NCBI GenBank assembly: GCA_036258795.1
Contig: DATACZ010000097.1
Location: 1 to 6,909, forward strand
Length of the DNA: 6,909 nt
Direction: 5' to 3'
From: DATACZ01 sp036258795
GTDB taxonomy: Bacteria; Actinomycetota; CADDZG01; JAHWKV01
Both the position numbers and the translations under genes were made by a program. Positions 1 through 5,282 of the stretch are shown here, piece after piece. Below the pieces are notes generated by a model that was not told where the DNA came from, did not search any database, and saw only the letters and a list, made by a program, of their open reading frames with translations. Position 1 is the stretch's first letter. Every line of letters begins with the position of its first letter.

Positions 1-511
1 AGACGGGGATGCCCGCCCCCACGGCATATGCAGCTCCGACGACCGACACTGCCTTGGCTCTTTCCTTCGTGGTCGTTACCTCGGCTCCGACGACCACTGC
101 GACCGCATTGGTTGCCGATAGCAGGGGTCGGGCCAGCGCCAGAATCGCCACGAACCACCAGAACCCCGGCGACAATGCCGCCGCGGCGGTCAAGGCAAGC
201 CCGATCGAGACGCACCAAGTCATGACCTTGCGCCGACCAAGCCGGTCGGCCATACCCGCAAGTGGCAATGCTGCGACCGATCCCAGCCGTACTATGCCCA
301 GCCCGACGCCCAGGGTCGTGCCGGTGAGCCCTGGACGAGCAGGCCTGTCGGAGGGTCGCGACAGACCAAAACCGGCGGCAACATCCGCCAGTGAAGCGGT
401 GGCAATGAACTGTGCAAAGCCTGCGGCTGCGGCAAGCCCCGCTGGGGCGACCACTCTTGGGTTTAACCATCCGAAAAGGCCGCCTCGGTTCGCGGGCTCA
501 TTGCTGTTCAA
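1..511 (-). CDS. MFS transporter, N-terminal part (runs off left edge)
   Basis: This is the N-terminal 170 residues of a major facilitator superfamily permease, a multi-pass inner-membrane secondary transporter; the substrate cannot be told. After a short polar start, a first hydrophobic helix contains VVAPAGLAAAAGFAQF. A second helix follows at roughly residues 65-87, then the MFS motif A, seen as GMADRLGRRKVM near residues 86-98. Two further hydrophobic stretches (roughly 100-115 and 118-145) lead to the cut end. The start is uncertain. The frame is closed by a TGA at 529-527, leaving TTG at 511 as the first usable start, and no good ribosome binding site precedes it. An ATG at 541 lies in the same frame but upstream of that TGA. 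The gene lies 63 bases downstream of the zinc-ribbon gene on the same strand, so the two may be co-transcribed. Family assignment is firm; start and substrate are not. Confidence 0.85.
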   Translation of the reverse strand, partial: MNSNEPANRGGLFGWLNPRVVAPAGLAAAAGFAQFIATASLADVAAGFGLSRPSDRPARPGLTGTTLGVGLGIVRLGSVAALPLAGMADRLGRRKVMTWCVSIGLALTAAAALSPGFWWFVAILALARPLLSATNAVAVVVGAEVTTTKERAKAVSVVGAAYAVGAGIPV

Positions 512-521
512 CGGTGATGGA

Positions 522-534
522 CCGGATCATCCGG
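522..534. repeat. Odd palindrome CCGGAT-C-ATCCGG just upstream of the MFS start
   Basis: Two perfect 6-base arms flank one central base. The repeat lies 11 bases upstream of the proposed TTG start of the transporter and covers the in-frame TGA. It could be an operator for a repressor or a small RNA hairpin affecting translation. An arm of this size is also expected by chance about once or twice in a window of this length, so the functional claim is weak. Confidence 0.25.
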
Positions 535-574
535 GGGCCATGGGTGCGCTCTTGGGAGTTCGGAAATAGTGCAG

Positions 575-868
575 CTAGTCGCCGAACTCGAACATCTCTC
601 CCAGCCAGCTCTTACGACGGCGCCCTCGCTTGTAACCGCTGTAACCGCGGTCGTCCTCGTCATCATCGTAGTAGCGGGAAAATTCAGAGTCTCGAGGTCG
701 GCCAGAGCTCCGCAACTGCTCAAAGGATTGATCGCTGCGTTCGATGATCTTGTCGAGCTCACCTCGGTCCAGCCAAACTCCGCGGCACTGTGGGCAATAG
801 TCGATCTCGACCCCCTGCCTTTCCGACATCTTCAGTTCGGCCCCATCAGCCGGGCATGCCATAGCCAT
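575..868 (-). CDS. Small zinc-ribbon protein, zf-TFIIB family
   Basis: A 97-residue soluble protein with a zf-TFIIB-type zinc ribbon. The N-terminal half reads CPADG at residues 5-9, then a conserved block with CPQC at 25-28 followed by RGVWLDRGELDKI. This CPxDG...ID-CPxCxGVWLDxGEL pattern defines the family. Its molecular role is not known; metal binding and perhaps protein or nucleic-acid contact are inferred. Only three cysteines are visible, the second position of the first knuckle being Asp, as is common in this subgroup. The C-terminal half is low complexity: an acidic run (YYDDDEDDRG), a basic run (KRGRRRKS) and a short hydrophobic end (WLGEMFEFGD). ATG 868 was chosen because GGAGG stands 11 bases upstream and family members begin almost directly at the first Cys. 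The frame stays open upstream to 1054, so a longer form starting at ATG 913 or the GTG at 922 (behind GAAGGAG) is possible. Confidence 0.85.
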   Translation of the reverse strand: MAMACPADGAELKMSERQGVEIDYCPQCRGVWLDRGELDKIIERSDQSFEQLRSSGRPRDSEFSRYYDDDEDDRGYSGYKRGRRRKSWLGEMFEFGD

Positions 869-1038
869 AAGATCTCTGTCCTCCAGGTTAGAGCGAACTT
901 CTAGTCCATTCATTATTGGCACGGCTCCTTCCTCAGTGATCGGCCGGAACTTATCCGGAGGACAAAGGGCAGACAAACAGCTCAAAAGCTCAAAGGAAGC
1001 GAAGAAGTGGTAACTGCTAGAACGGATTGCCTGAAATG

Positions 1039-1052
1039 GGCGTAAGTACGCC
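1039..1052 (-). terminator. Hairpin downstream of tRNA-Thr, possible weak terminator or processing site
   Basis: GGCGTA and TACGCC form a perfect 6-base inverted repeat with a 2-base centre (a 4-base loop if one pair opens), starting 9 bases beyond the encoded CCA of the tRNA. On the minus strand it is followed only by CATTTCAGG, so there is no real U-tract. It could end the tRNA transcript inefficiently, act in 3' trimming, or let transcription continue into the zinc-ribbon gene. Confidence 0.35.
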
Positions 1053-1060
1053 AATTTACT

Positions 1061-1137
1061 TGGAGCTGGTGCCCGGATTCGAACCGGGAACCTACCGATT
1101 ACAAGTCGGTTGCGCTACCGAGTTGCGCCACACCAGC
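1061..1137 (-). tRNA. tRNA-Thr (anticodon UGU), CCA encoded
   Basis: Read on the minus strand, the acceptor arm GCTGGTG (1137-1131) pairs fully with CACCAGC (1071-1065). It is followed by discriminator U (1064) and an encoded CCA (1063-1061). The anticodon stem ACCGA/TCGGT encloses the loop CTTGTAA with anticodon TGT at 1103-1101, which reads ACA and other ACN threonine codons. The T arm contains the canonical GGTTCGAATCC, and the D arm contains the GG of the D loop. All arms are intact, so this is a functional gene with no sign of an integrated element at its 3' end. Confidence 0.97.
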
Positions 1138-1155
1138 ATTTGCCGGGCGAGTTCG

Positions 1156-1180
1156 ATTTTAGCCGCCGACGGAGTCCGTC
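1156..1180 (-). promoter_or_regulatory. Candidate promoter region of tRNA-Thr
   Basis: On the minus strand a TAAAAT hexamer (1161-1156) is a good -10 box 18 bases before the tRNA 5' end, leaving a short leader for RNase P to remove. No clear -35 box is seen at the expected distance. That area instead holds a perfect GACGG-AGT-CCGTC inverted repeat (1168-1180). Confidence 0.4.
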
Positions 1181-1194
1181 CGATGACCTAATCC

Positions 1195-1224
1195 TTGCAA
1201 TATGCGGGCCCGGTTGCTTAAGGT
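1195..1224 (+). promoter_or_regulatory. Candidate promoter for the DUF3263-LytR_C pair
   Basis: TTGCAA (1195-1200) as -35 and TAAGGT (1219-1224) as -10 are separated by 18 bases. The same TAAGGT hexamer stands in front of otsB in this window, which supports it as a -10 motif of this genome. Transcription would begin near 1231, about 30 bases before the proposed TTG start. Confidence 0.4.
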
Positions 1225-1242
1225 GTAGAGGGAAATTACACC
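1222..1242. repeat. Inverted repeat GGTGTA-N9-TACACC overlapping the -10 box
   Basis: Two perfect 6-base arms (1222-1227 and 1237-1242) with a 9-base spacer overlap the proposed -10 box and transcription start of the DUF3263 gene. This is where a repressor dimer would bind, and the spacing suits a helix-turn-helix dimer on one DNA face. I do not recognise the motif as that of a known regulator. Confidence 0.35.
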
Positions 1243-1262
1243 GATGTCATTTAGGGACCGCC

Positions 1263-1544
1263 TTGCAAAGCGATAGTCCAACGGTCTTCGGCGACCGAGA
1301 ACGCAAGATCCTCGAGTTTGAGCGGAACTGGTGGAAGTACACCGGGGCCAAGGAGCGAGCAATCCGCCAGGTTTTCGAGTTCTCAGCCACCCGTTATTAT
1401 CACCTGCTCAACGACATCATCGATTTGCCGGAGGCTGTCTCTTATGACCCGATACTCGTCAAGCGATTGCAACGGCTGCGCGCCTTCAGGCAGCGGCAGC
1501 GACGGGCTCGCCGGCTGGGAATCCGCCTAACCGATAACGGATAA
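1263..1544 (+). CDS. DUF3263 family protein
   Basis: A 93-residue, highly charged, probably cytoplasmic protein matching the actinobacterial DUF3263 family. The core block is ILEFERNWWKYTGAKE, then AIRQVFEFSATRYYHLLN, and VKRLQRLRAFRQRQRRARR towards the end. The middle block resembles the helix-turn-helix of sigma-like or DNA-binding proteins (SATRYYHLLN), and the Arg-rich C-terminus fits nucleic-acid contact, but no function is established. The start is the TTG at 1263: AGGGA stands 5 bases upstream, and it gives the usual short N-terminus before the conserved block. The frame is open further upstream into the tRNA but has no better start there. An ATG at 1244 with a purine-rich upstream site opens a different frame that ends after 10 codons, overlapping this start. 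The stop is 6 bases before the LytR_C gene, which indicates an operon. Confidence 0.88.
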   Translation: MQSDSPTVFGDRERKILEFERNWWKYTGAKERAIRQVFEFSATRYYHLLNDIIDLPEAVSYDPILVKRLQRLRAFRQRQRRARRLGIRLTDNG

Positions 1545-1550
1545 AAGGGA

Positions 1551-2060
1551 GTGGGGAAGCACTCCTCCCCGGAGAGCGCGACCTTCTGGCGCTCAGCTCT
1601 GATCGTCGGGGCAAGCCGCTTGGGGGTCGTACTGCTCATCCTTCTCGTCGCCCTTGGTTTCTGGCGCCTGGTGATAAGGCGCGACGAGCCCGAGCCGCCA
1701 CCGGAGGAGATTCCGGGAGAGGAGTCCGGCTCTTTACCGGGTATTGATTTGCCTCCCGACACGTCGCCCACACCTCCAGCGGCGGGCCAGGGAAGGATCC
1801 AGGTGCTGAACGGCAGCGGGGTTGCACAGAAGTTAAGCGGGGCCGAGGCCAAGCTGGAGCAGGCCGGTTACGAAGTGGTGGCCAGGGCAAACACCTCCCG
1901 TCCGTACCCGGCGACGACCGTGTTCTTTCAGCCGGGGTCGCAGGAAGGGGCAGATGCCGTCGTCACACTGCTTGGCGTGGGAGTCGTGCAGCCCGCACCG
2001 GACAGTCTGGACGAATCCATCCCGATCGCGGTGGTTATAGGGGCGGACTATCCCGGCTGA
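1551..2060 (+). CDS. Membrane-anchored LytR_C-domain protein
   Basis: A 169-residue protein with a short cytoplasmic N-terminus, one membrane helix at about residues 15-42 (rich in L, V, I, ending at RRD), a Pro/Glu-rich extracytoplasmic linker (about 45-78) and a LytR C-terminal domain (about 82-165). The domain is shown by RIQVLNGSGV, then AEAKLEQAGYEVV and a closing IPIAVVIGADYPG. LytR_C domains also occur at the ends of LytR-CpsA-Psr cell-wall ligases, but the catalytic LCP domain is absent here. The role is therefore unknown, probably envelope-related. The pairing with DUF3263 is a recurrent actinobacterial arrangement. The GTG at 1551 follows the DUF3263 stop by 6 bases, with AAAGGGA directly against it; that spacing is short, but no better start precedes the membrane helix. 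The 3' end overlaps the convergent lipoprotein gene by 13 bases. Confidence 0.85.
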   Translation: MGKHSSPESATFWRSALIVGASRLGVVLLILLVALGFWRLVIRRDEPEPPPEEIPGEESGSLPGIDLPPDTSPTPPAAGQGRIQVLNGSGVAQKLSGAEAKLEQAGYEVVARANTSRPYPATTVFFQPGSQEGADAVVTLLGVGVVQPAPDSLDESIPIAVVIGADYPG

Positions 2061-2851
2061 AGCTGGAGCTTGCTGACCAGAGTCACACGGAGGGTTCCGG
2101 CGAGCCTCCCGCTCTGCTCGTCGGCCAGATCGAAGTTAGAAGCAAACCGTGACACCGACGAGTACAGAATTCCTCGGTCCAGGTCCAACATGGATGTTGC
2201 CGTGTTGGTGGACCTGCCTCTTAGCTCCACGAACACGCCTGCCAACTGCTCTTGAGCAGTGATCTCCCCGGATCGGTCGGTCTCAATACGGGCAAGCCTG
2301 CGGCCGCTCCTAAGGTCAAAGCCGACCAGCCGGCCCTGACCCTTGAAGTCGATTGTGCCCGTGTCTCCGGAGAGCCTGAGGGGAGTGCTCCATCGATCTC
2401 CCACGCCGACAGGACGATTGGGCAGCGCCAGCCGGCTCTGCGCGAGGATGGTTCCCAGCTCCAGAGCCGAGGCTTCTCGCTCGGAAAGCGCGGTCGTCAC
2501 GGGCCTTCGGATTTGACCGTTAGACCCCAGTTGATACTCGATCTTCGTCGGTGGCGGGGTCGCGGCTCTCACCCCTCCCTCCTGCAGGCTTCGCGGAGTC
2601 AAGGTGATGGTCAGACGAGAATTTCCTCCCCTTCCCGCGGCCCGTTGAACCTCCTCATGCACGTCCACCTCCATGAACAGGTGCGTGGTGCTTTGGTCCG
2701 TGGAAGAGCTGAGTGCGGTGGTGGAGTCGATAGTCCACAGGTAGCGTGTGTCGAGCCCCGGCGCATAGTCGTACTTGAGCGAGATCTTTTGCTGGGCGCA
2801 GCCTGCCGCTACGAGGCTTAGGGCAATAATTAGGGCTGGCAGCCGTTTCAC
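2048..2851 (-). CDS. Putative lipoprotein, DUF6263-like
   Basis: A 267-residue exported lipoprotein. The N-terminus MKRLPALIIALSLVAAGC is a classic lipoprotein signal with lipobox VAAGC; Cys18 would be lipidated and anchor the protein outside the membrane. The mature part looks beta-rich, with alternating polar and hydrophobic residues. It carries the phrase ALPNRPVGVGDRW and a late segment, SMLDLDRGILYSSVS, that recall the DUF6263 family. That assignment is from memory of the pattern and is tentative; no enzymatic motif is visible. The GTG at 2851 was chosen because it gives the standard basic n-region. A TAGACT hexamer (2865-2860) lies 8 bases upstream of it, compatible with leaderless transcription. 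A TTG at 2860 would add three residues. The gene is divergent from otsB and convergent with the LytR_C gene. Confidence 0.8.
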   Translation of the reverse strand: MKRLPALIIALSLVAAGCAQQKISLKYDYAPGLDTRYLWTIDSTTALSSSTDQSTTHLFMEVDVHEEVQRAAGRGGNSRLTITLTPRSLQEGGVRAATPPPTKIEYQLGSNGQIRRPVTTALSEREASALELGTILAQSRLALPNRPVGVGDRWSTPLRLSGDTGTIDFKGQGRLVGFDLRSGRRLARIETDRSGEITAQEQLAGVFVELRGRSTNTATSMLDLDRGILYSSVSRFASNFDLADEQSGRLAGTLRVTLVSKLQLQPG

Positions 2852-2864
2852 AGCGGGCAAGTCT

Positions 2865-2884
2865 AAGGGATTGCCAATCCCCTT
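2865..2884. repeat. Inverted repeat AAGGGATTG-C-CAATCCC(C)TT in the lipoprotein/otsB divergent region
   Basis: AAGGGATTG and CAATCCCCTT are reverse complements apart from one extra C, around a single central base. The repeat sits between the start codons of two divergent genes and overlaps the likely promoters of both. This makes it the best operator candidate of this region. The loop is too short for a full-length RNA hairpin, so a DNA-level protein site is more likely. Confidence 0.4.
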
Positions 2885-2901
2885 ATTTCAGCGGCTAAGG
2901 T
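2871..2901 (+). promoter_or_regulatory. Candidate leaderless promoter of otsB
   Basis: TAAGGT (2896-2901) is a TAnnnT-type -10 box followed by exactly 6 bases and then the GTG start, so transcription would begin at or next to the start codon. TTGCCA (2871-2876) is a possible -35 at a long 19-base spacing. The AAGG of the -10 box could alternatively serve as a ribosome binding site if transcription starts further upstream. Confidence 0.4.
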
Positions 2902-2907
2902 AACGGG

Positions 2908-3681
2908 GTGGAGACGTCCGAACTCGTCGAGAGCTTGAGGAAGGATCGTCCGAATACCGGAATCTTTCTGGACTTCGACGGAACGCTGGCTCCCATCGTC
3001 GTGGATCCCGGAGCGGCCAAGCCACTGCCTGGGGCATCGGAGGTTCTCGAGGAGCTGGCCGGAACATACGCCAGGGTGGCGATAATCAGCGGACGCAGAG
3101 CCGAGGAACTGTATACCAAGCTCGGAACGAAAAGGATCCGATACTTCGGCCTGTACGGAGCCGAGGAGGTAGTAGACGGCGCACTGCGGCAGCCGCAGGA
3201 GGCAATTCAGTGGAGGGAGAACTCCAAGCTACTGGCTAACCGAGCCGCCGATCTAATCGCTCGAGAAGACCTTGCTGGATGCGAGGTTGAGCCAAAGGAT
3301 CTTGCAGTGTCGATTCACTACAGGAAGGCAGACCCCCCTGTGCCCCCCGATGCCCTTTTGAGATGGGCTGATGAGGAGGCCGGGGCACTGGGCTTCCACT
3401 TCGGGATTGGCAGGCTGGTCATCGAGCTCAGGCCCTCGGGCGCATCGAAGGCCGCCACCTTCGAGAGAGCAGCGGGGCAGATCGGGCTTCAGAATGCATT
3501 CATGGCCGGTGACGACTCCGCCGACGTGGAAGCCATGGCCAAGGCCGGGGAGATCGTTCCTGGGCTTCTGCTCCGGGTCGGAATTCGCTCCGACGAGGAG
3601 CCGGAGGACATGCTCGAGCACACGGACATTCAGGTTTCATCTTGCGAGGAGTTATTGAGTTTGCTTCGTCAGCTTCTCTAG
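2908..3681 (+). CDS. otsB: Trehalose-6-phosphate phosphatase (OtsB)
   Basis: A 257-residue cytoplasmic HAD-superfamily enzyme that removes the phosphate from trehalose 6-phosphate in the last step of the OtsAB pathway. Motif I is FLDFDGTLAPI with the nucleophile and acid/base pair Asp22 and Asp24. Motif II is IISGRR near residues 59-64. The cap region contains GLYGAE (81-86) and HYRK (137-140). Then come IELRPSGASK with Lys181 (motif III region) and GDDSADVEAM at 201-210 (motif IV, Mg2+ binding). Length and motif order are normal for bacterial OtsB, and nothing is missing. The GTG at 2908 was chosen because it lies 18 residues before motif I and is the first start in the frame after the promoter-like TAAGGT. 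The gene faces otsA tail to tail, which is unusual, since the pair is more often co-directional. Confidence 0.95.
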   Translation: METSELVESLRKDRPNTGIFLDFDGTLAPIVVDPGAAKPLPGASEVLEELAGTYARVAIISGRRAEELYTKLGTKRIRYFGLYGAEEVVDGALRQPQEAIQWRENSKLLANRAADLIAREDLAGCEVEPKDLAVSIHYRKADPPVPPDALLRWADEEAGALGFHFGIGRLVIELRPSGASKAATFERAAGQIGLQNAFMAGDDSADVEAMAKAGEIVPGLLLRVGIRSDEEPEDMLEHTDIQVSSCEELLSLLRQLL

Positions 3682-3695
3682 GACTCGCCGGTCCT
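3680..3695. terminator. Small hairpin shared by the otsB and otsA 3' ends
   Basis: AGGAC and GTCCT flank a 6-base loop exactly between the two convergent stop codons. The stem is only 5 pairs and neither side has a U-tract, so as an intrinsic terminator it is weak. It may instead reduce read-through or stabilise RNA ends. Confidence 0.3.
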
Positions 3696-5185
3696 CAACC
3701 CTCGTGCAGCCGCTCGATGTCTTTTAGCTGGTGCCACACCCACTTGCTCGGGGTGTTGCGCTCGATGACCTCCTTGAGGATCTTGTCACGGGCCGCCTTC
3801 TCTGCGGGATCCATGGTGAGGCCCTCGTAAAGCGCCTCCGCCATCTCGCGCACATCGTACGGGTTGATGCCCAGGGCGCCGTGGCCGAGCTCATACCAAG
3901 CGCCGGCATTCTTGGATAGCACCAGCACTCCGTCGTTCTCATTCACGGTCGGACCTTCCTTCGCCACGAGGTTCATCCCGTCGAGGATGGGGTTGACCAT
4001 GAGCACGTCGTATTTGCGATTGCAGGCTAAGGCCCGCACGTAGTTGTCCTCGTTGATGAGAACTATCGGCTGCCAGTCCTCGGTACCGAGCTCGCCGTTG
4101 ATGCGGTCGTAAGCCGCGAATACCTCCGCCTCGTAGCCTCGGTACTCCGCCAGGGCTCGCCGGGATGGGTAGAGCAGCGCCAGATGGACGACGTTTCCCT
4201 GCCACTCCGGGTGACCCTTGAGCATGAGCTCGTAAGCTCTGAAGCCGCGCAGGATGTTCTTCGACAGCTCCAAGCGATCGATTCGGAGTATGAGCTTGCG
4301 GTTCTCGACTATCCGGTCGAGCCACTTTAGGTGGGCCTCGGCATCCTCCGAGTGAGCCGTCTTGGTGACGCCGTCGGCGTCGATAGAGATCGGGTAGTCG
4401 CGGATAACGGTCTTTCGTCCCCTATGGAACACGGTTGCGGAGTCGAGGTCCACCTCGGCCCCAAGAATTTCTCTGCAGCACCACATGAAGTTGACCGACC
4501 ACCTTCGAGCCTGGAAGCCGAGCAGGTCATTTCCGAGCATCCCCTCCAGAGTCTCCTTTGCCAGACGGCCCGGCAGGACCCTCATCATGTCCGGCTGGGC
4601 CCAAGGGCTGTGGGTGAAGTGATAGCTGAAGGCGTTCGGGACCTGCTTGCGCAGGTACCCGGCAGCGAGCATCAGGTGATAGTCGTGAAGCATCACCGGA
4701 GCGTTTTGCTCCTCGCCGGAGATCTCCTCGGCTAGTGCTTCGGCAAAGCGGCGGTTCACCGCTTGGTAGCAGAGCCAATCTCGCGCAGTGCCTGACCCAA
4801 AGCGAGGCTGCAGCGGCAAGTTCCACATGCTGTGGTGAAGAAACCAAAAAACCTGGTTCGAGATGCGGTTGTAGTAGCGGTCGAAGGTGTCGTGGTCGAA
4901 TACGAGATAGCGCAAGCGCAAGGATTCTTCGTCGAACGTTGCATTGAGATGCTCATCGCCCTGCTTTCTCACCATTCGGCGGTCGCCTGGGCTCATGGCC
5001 GCCGCTACCCACAGCCCCGAGGCATGGCGCATTACGTCGGTCAAAGCGGTGACGAGCCCTCCGGCGCCCCGGCTGGGCACCAGCTCTCCGTCGTCCGTCT
5101 CGGTGAAGGTGATGGGGCCGCGGTTTGAGGCTATGACCAGGGAACGTCCATGCAGGACCTCGTCGAGGGAAAACGACTCGCTCAT
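3695..5185 (-). CDS. otsA: Trehalose-6-phosphate synthase (OtsA), divergent GT20 branch
   Basis: A 496-residue cytoplasmic glycosyltransferase of family GT20 (GT-B fold), expected to join a nucleotide-activated glucose to glucose 6-phosphate and give trehalose 6-phosphate, the substrate of the neighbouring OtsB. Visible motifs are ASNRGP (19-24), GAGGLVTAL (40-48), HDYHLM (167-172), THSPWAQPDMMRVLP (191-205), RIDRLELSKNI (301-311), LDGMNLVAKE (401-410) and GINPYD (439-444). The loop that reads RLDYSKG in E. coli OtsA is three residues longer here, the SNR motif is followed by GP, and the residue before DGMNLVAKE is Leu instead of Arg. This is therefore a diverged clade, though its core sugar-nucleotide site is intact. 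ATG 5185 has AGGGGG about 10 bases upstream. Adjacency to otsB argues for trehalose synthesis; donor preference cannot be read. A pseudo-glycosyltransferase of the VldE type is the main alternative. Confidence 0.92.
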   Translation of the reverse strand: MSESFSLDEVLHGRSLVIASNRGPITFTETDDGELVPSRGAGGLVTALTDVMRHASGLWVAAAMSPGDRRMVRKQGDEHLNATFDEESLRLRYLVFDHDTFDRYYNRISNQVFWFLHHSMWNLPLQPRFGSGTARDWLCYQAVNRRFAEALAEEISGEEQNAPVMLHDYHLMLAAGYLRKQVPNAFSYHFTHSPWAQPDMMRVLPGRLAKETLEGMLGNDLLGFQARRWSVNFMWCCREILGAEVDLDSATVFHRGRKTVIRDYPISIDADGVTKTAHSEDAEAHLKWLDRIVENRKLILRIDRLELSKNILRGFRAYELMLKGHPEWQGNVVHLALLYPSRRALAEYRGYEAEVFAAYDRINGELGTEDWQPIVLINEDNYVRALACNRKYDVLMVNPILDGMNLVAKEGPTVNENDGVLVLSKNAGAWYELGHGALGINPYDVREMAEALYEGLTMDPAEKAARDKILKEVIERNTPSKWVWHQLKDIERLHEG

Positions 5186-5212
5186 AACGCGGTTACCCCC
5201 TGATTGCGGCGA

Positions 5213-5270
5213 TGGCCCAAGGGTATCGGATTAGAGAGCGGGAAGGGTAGGAGAGCCCGTCCGTGGGCCA
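5213..5270. repeat. Spaced inverted repeat TGGCCCA ... TGGGCCA in the otsA/AI-2E divergent region
   Basis: The two perfect 7-base arms (5213-5219 and 5264-5270) lie 44 bases apart in the 97-base space between the divergent genes. The right arm directly abuts the -10 box of the transporter gene. It could be a two-site operator controlling both genes; each arm is itself nearly palindromic. Confidence 0.3.
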
Positions 5271-5276
5271 TATACT
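5271..5276 (+). promoter_or_regulatory. TATACT -10 box of the AI-2E gene, likely leaderless
   Basis: TATACT is followed by exactly 6 bases and then the ATG at 5283, so transcription would start at the A of the start codon. There is no purine-rich ribosome binding site between. No TTGACA-like -35 is visible at 17 bases. Leaderless mRNAs are common in Actinobacteria. Confidence 0.5.
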
Positions 5277-5282
5277 CAATTA

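Noticed and set aside
9..569. Long plus-strand open frame opposite the MFS gene
   Set aside because: Its protein is a low-complexity Ala/Pro/Thr shadow, while the minus strand encodes a clear MFS N-terminus with motif A. GC-rich codon use keeps the opposite frame open.
1061..1137. Integration site (att) at the tRNA-Thr gene
   Set aside because: There is no integrase, no second copy of the tRNA 3' end, and no change in composition beside the tRNA.
2252..2821. 189-codon plus-strand open frame opposite the lipoprotein gene
   Set aside because: No recognisable motif. The minus strand has a lipoprotein signal peptide and coherent composition over the same span.
2865..2890. Rho-independent terminator formed by AAGGGATTG-C-CAATCCCC and TTATTT
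   Set aside because: The perfect repeat leaves a one-base loop, the tail is not a U-tract, and no gene ends there on either strand.
4331..4735. Plus-strand open frame opposite otsA
   Set aside because: It lies wholly inside a strongly supported GT20 gene and shows no domain of its own.
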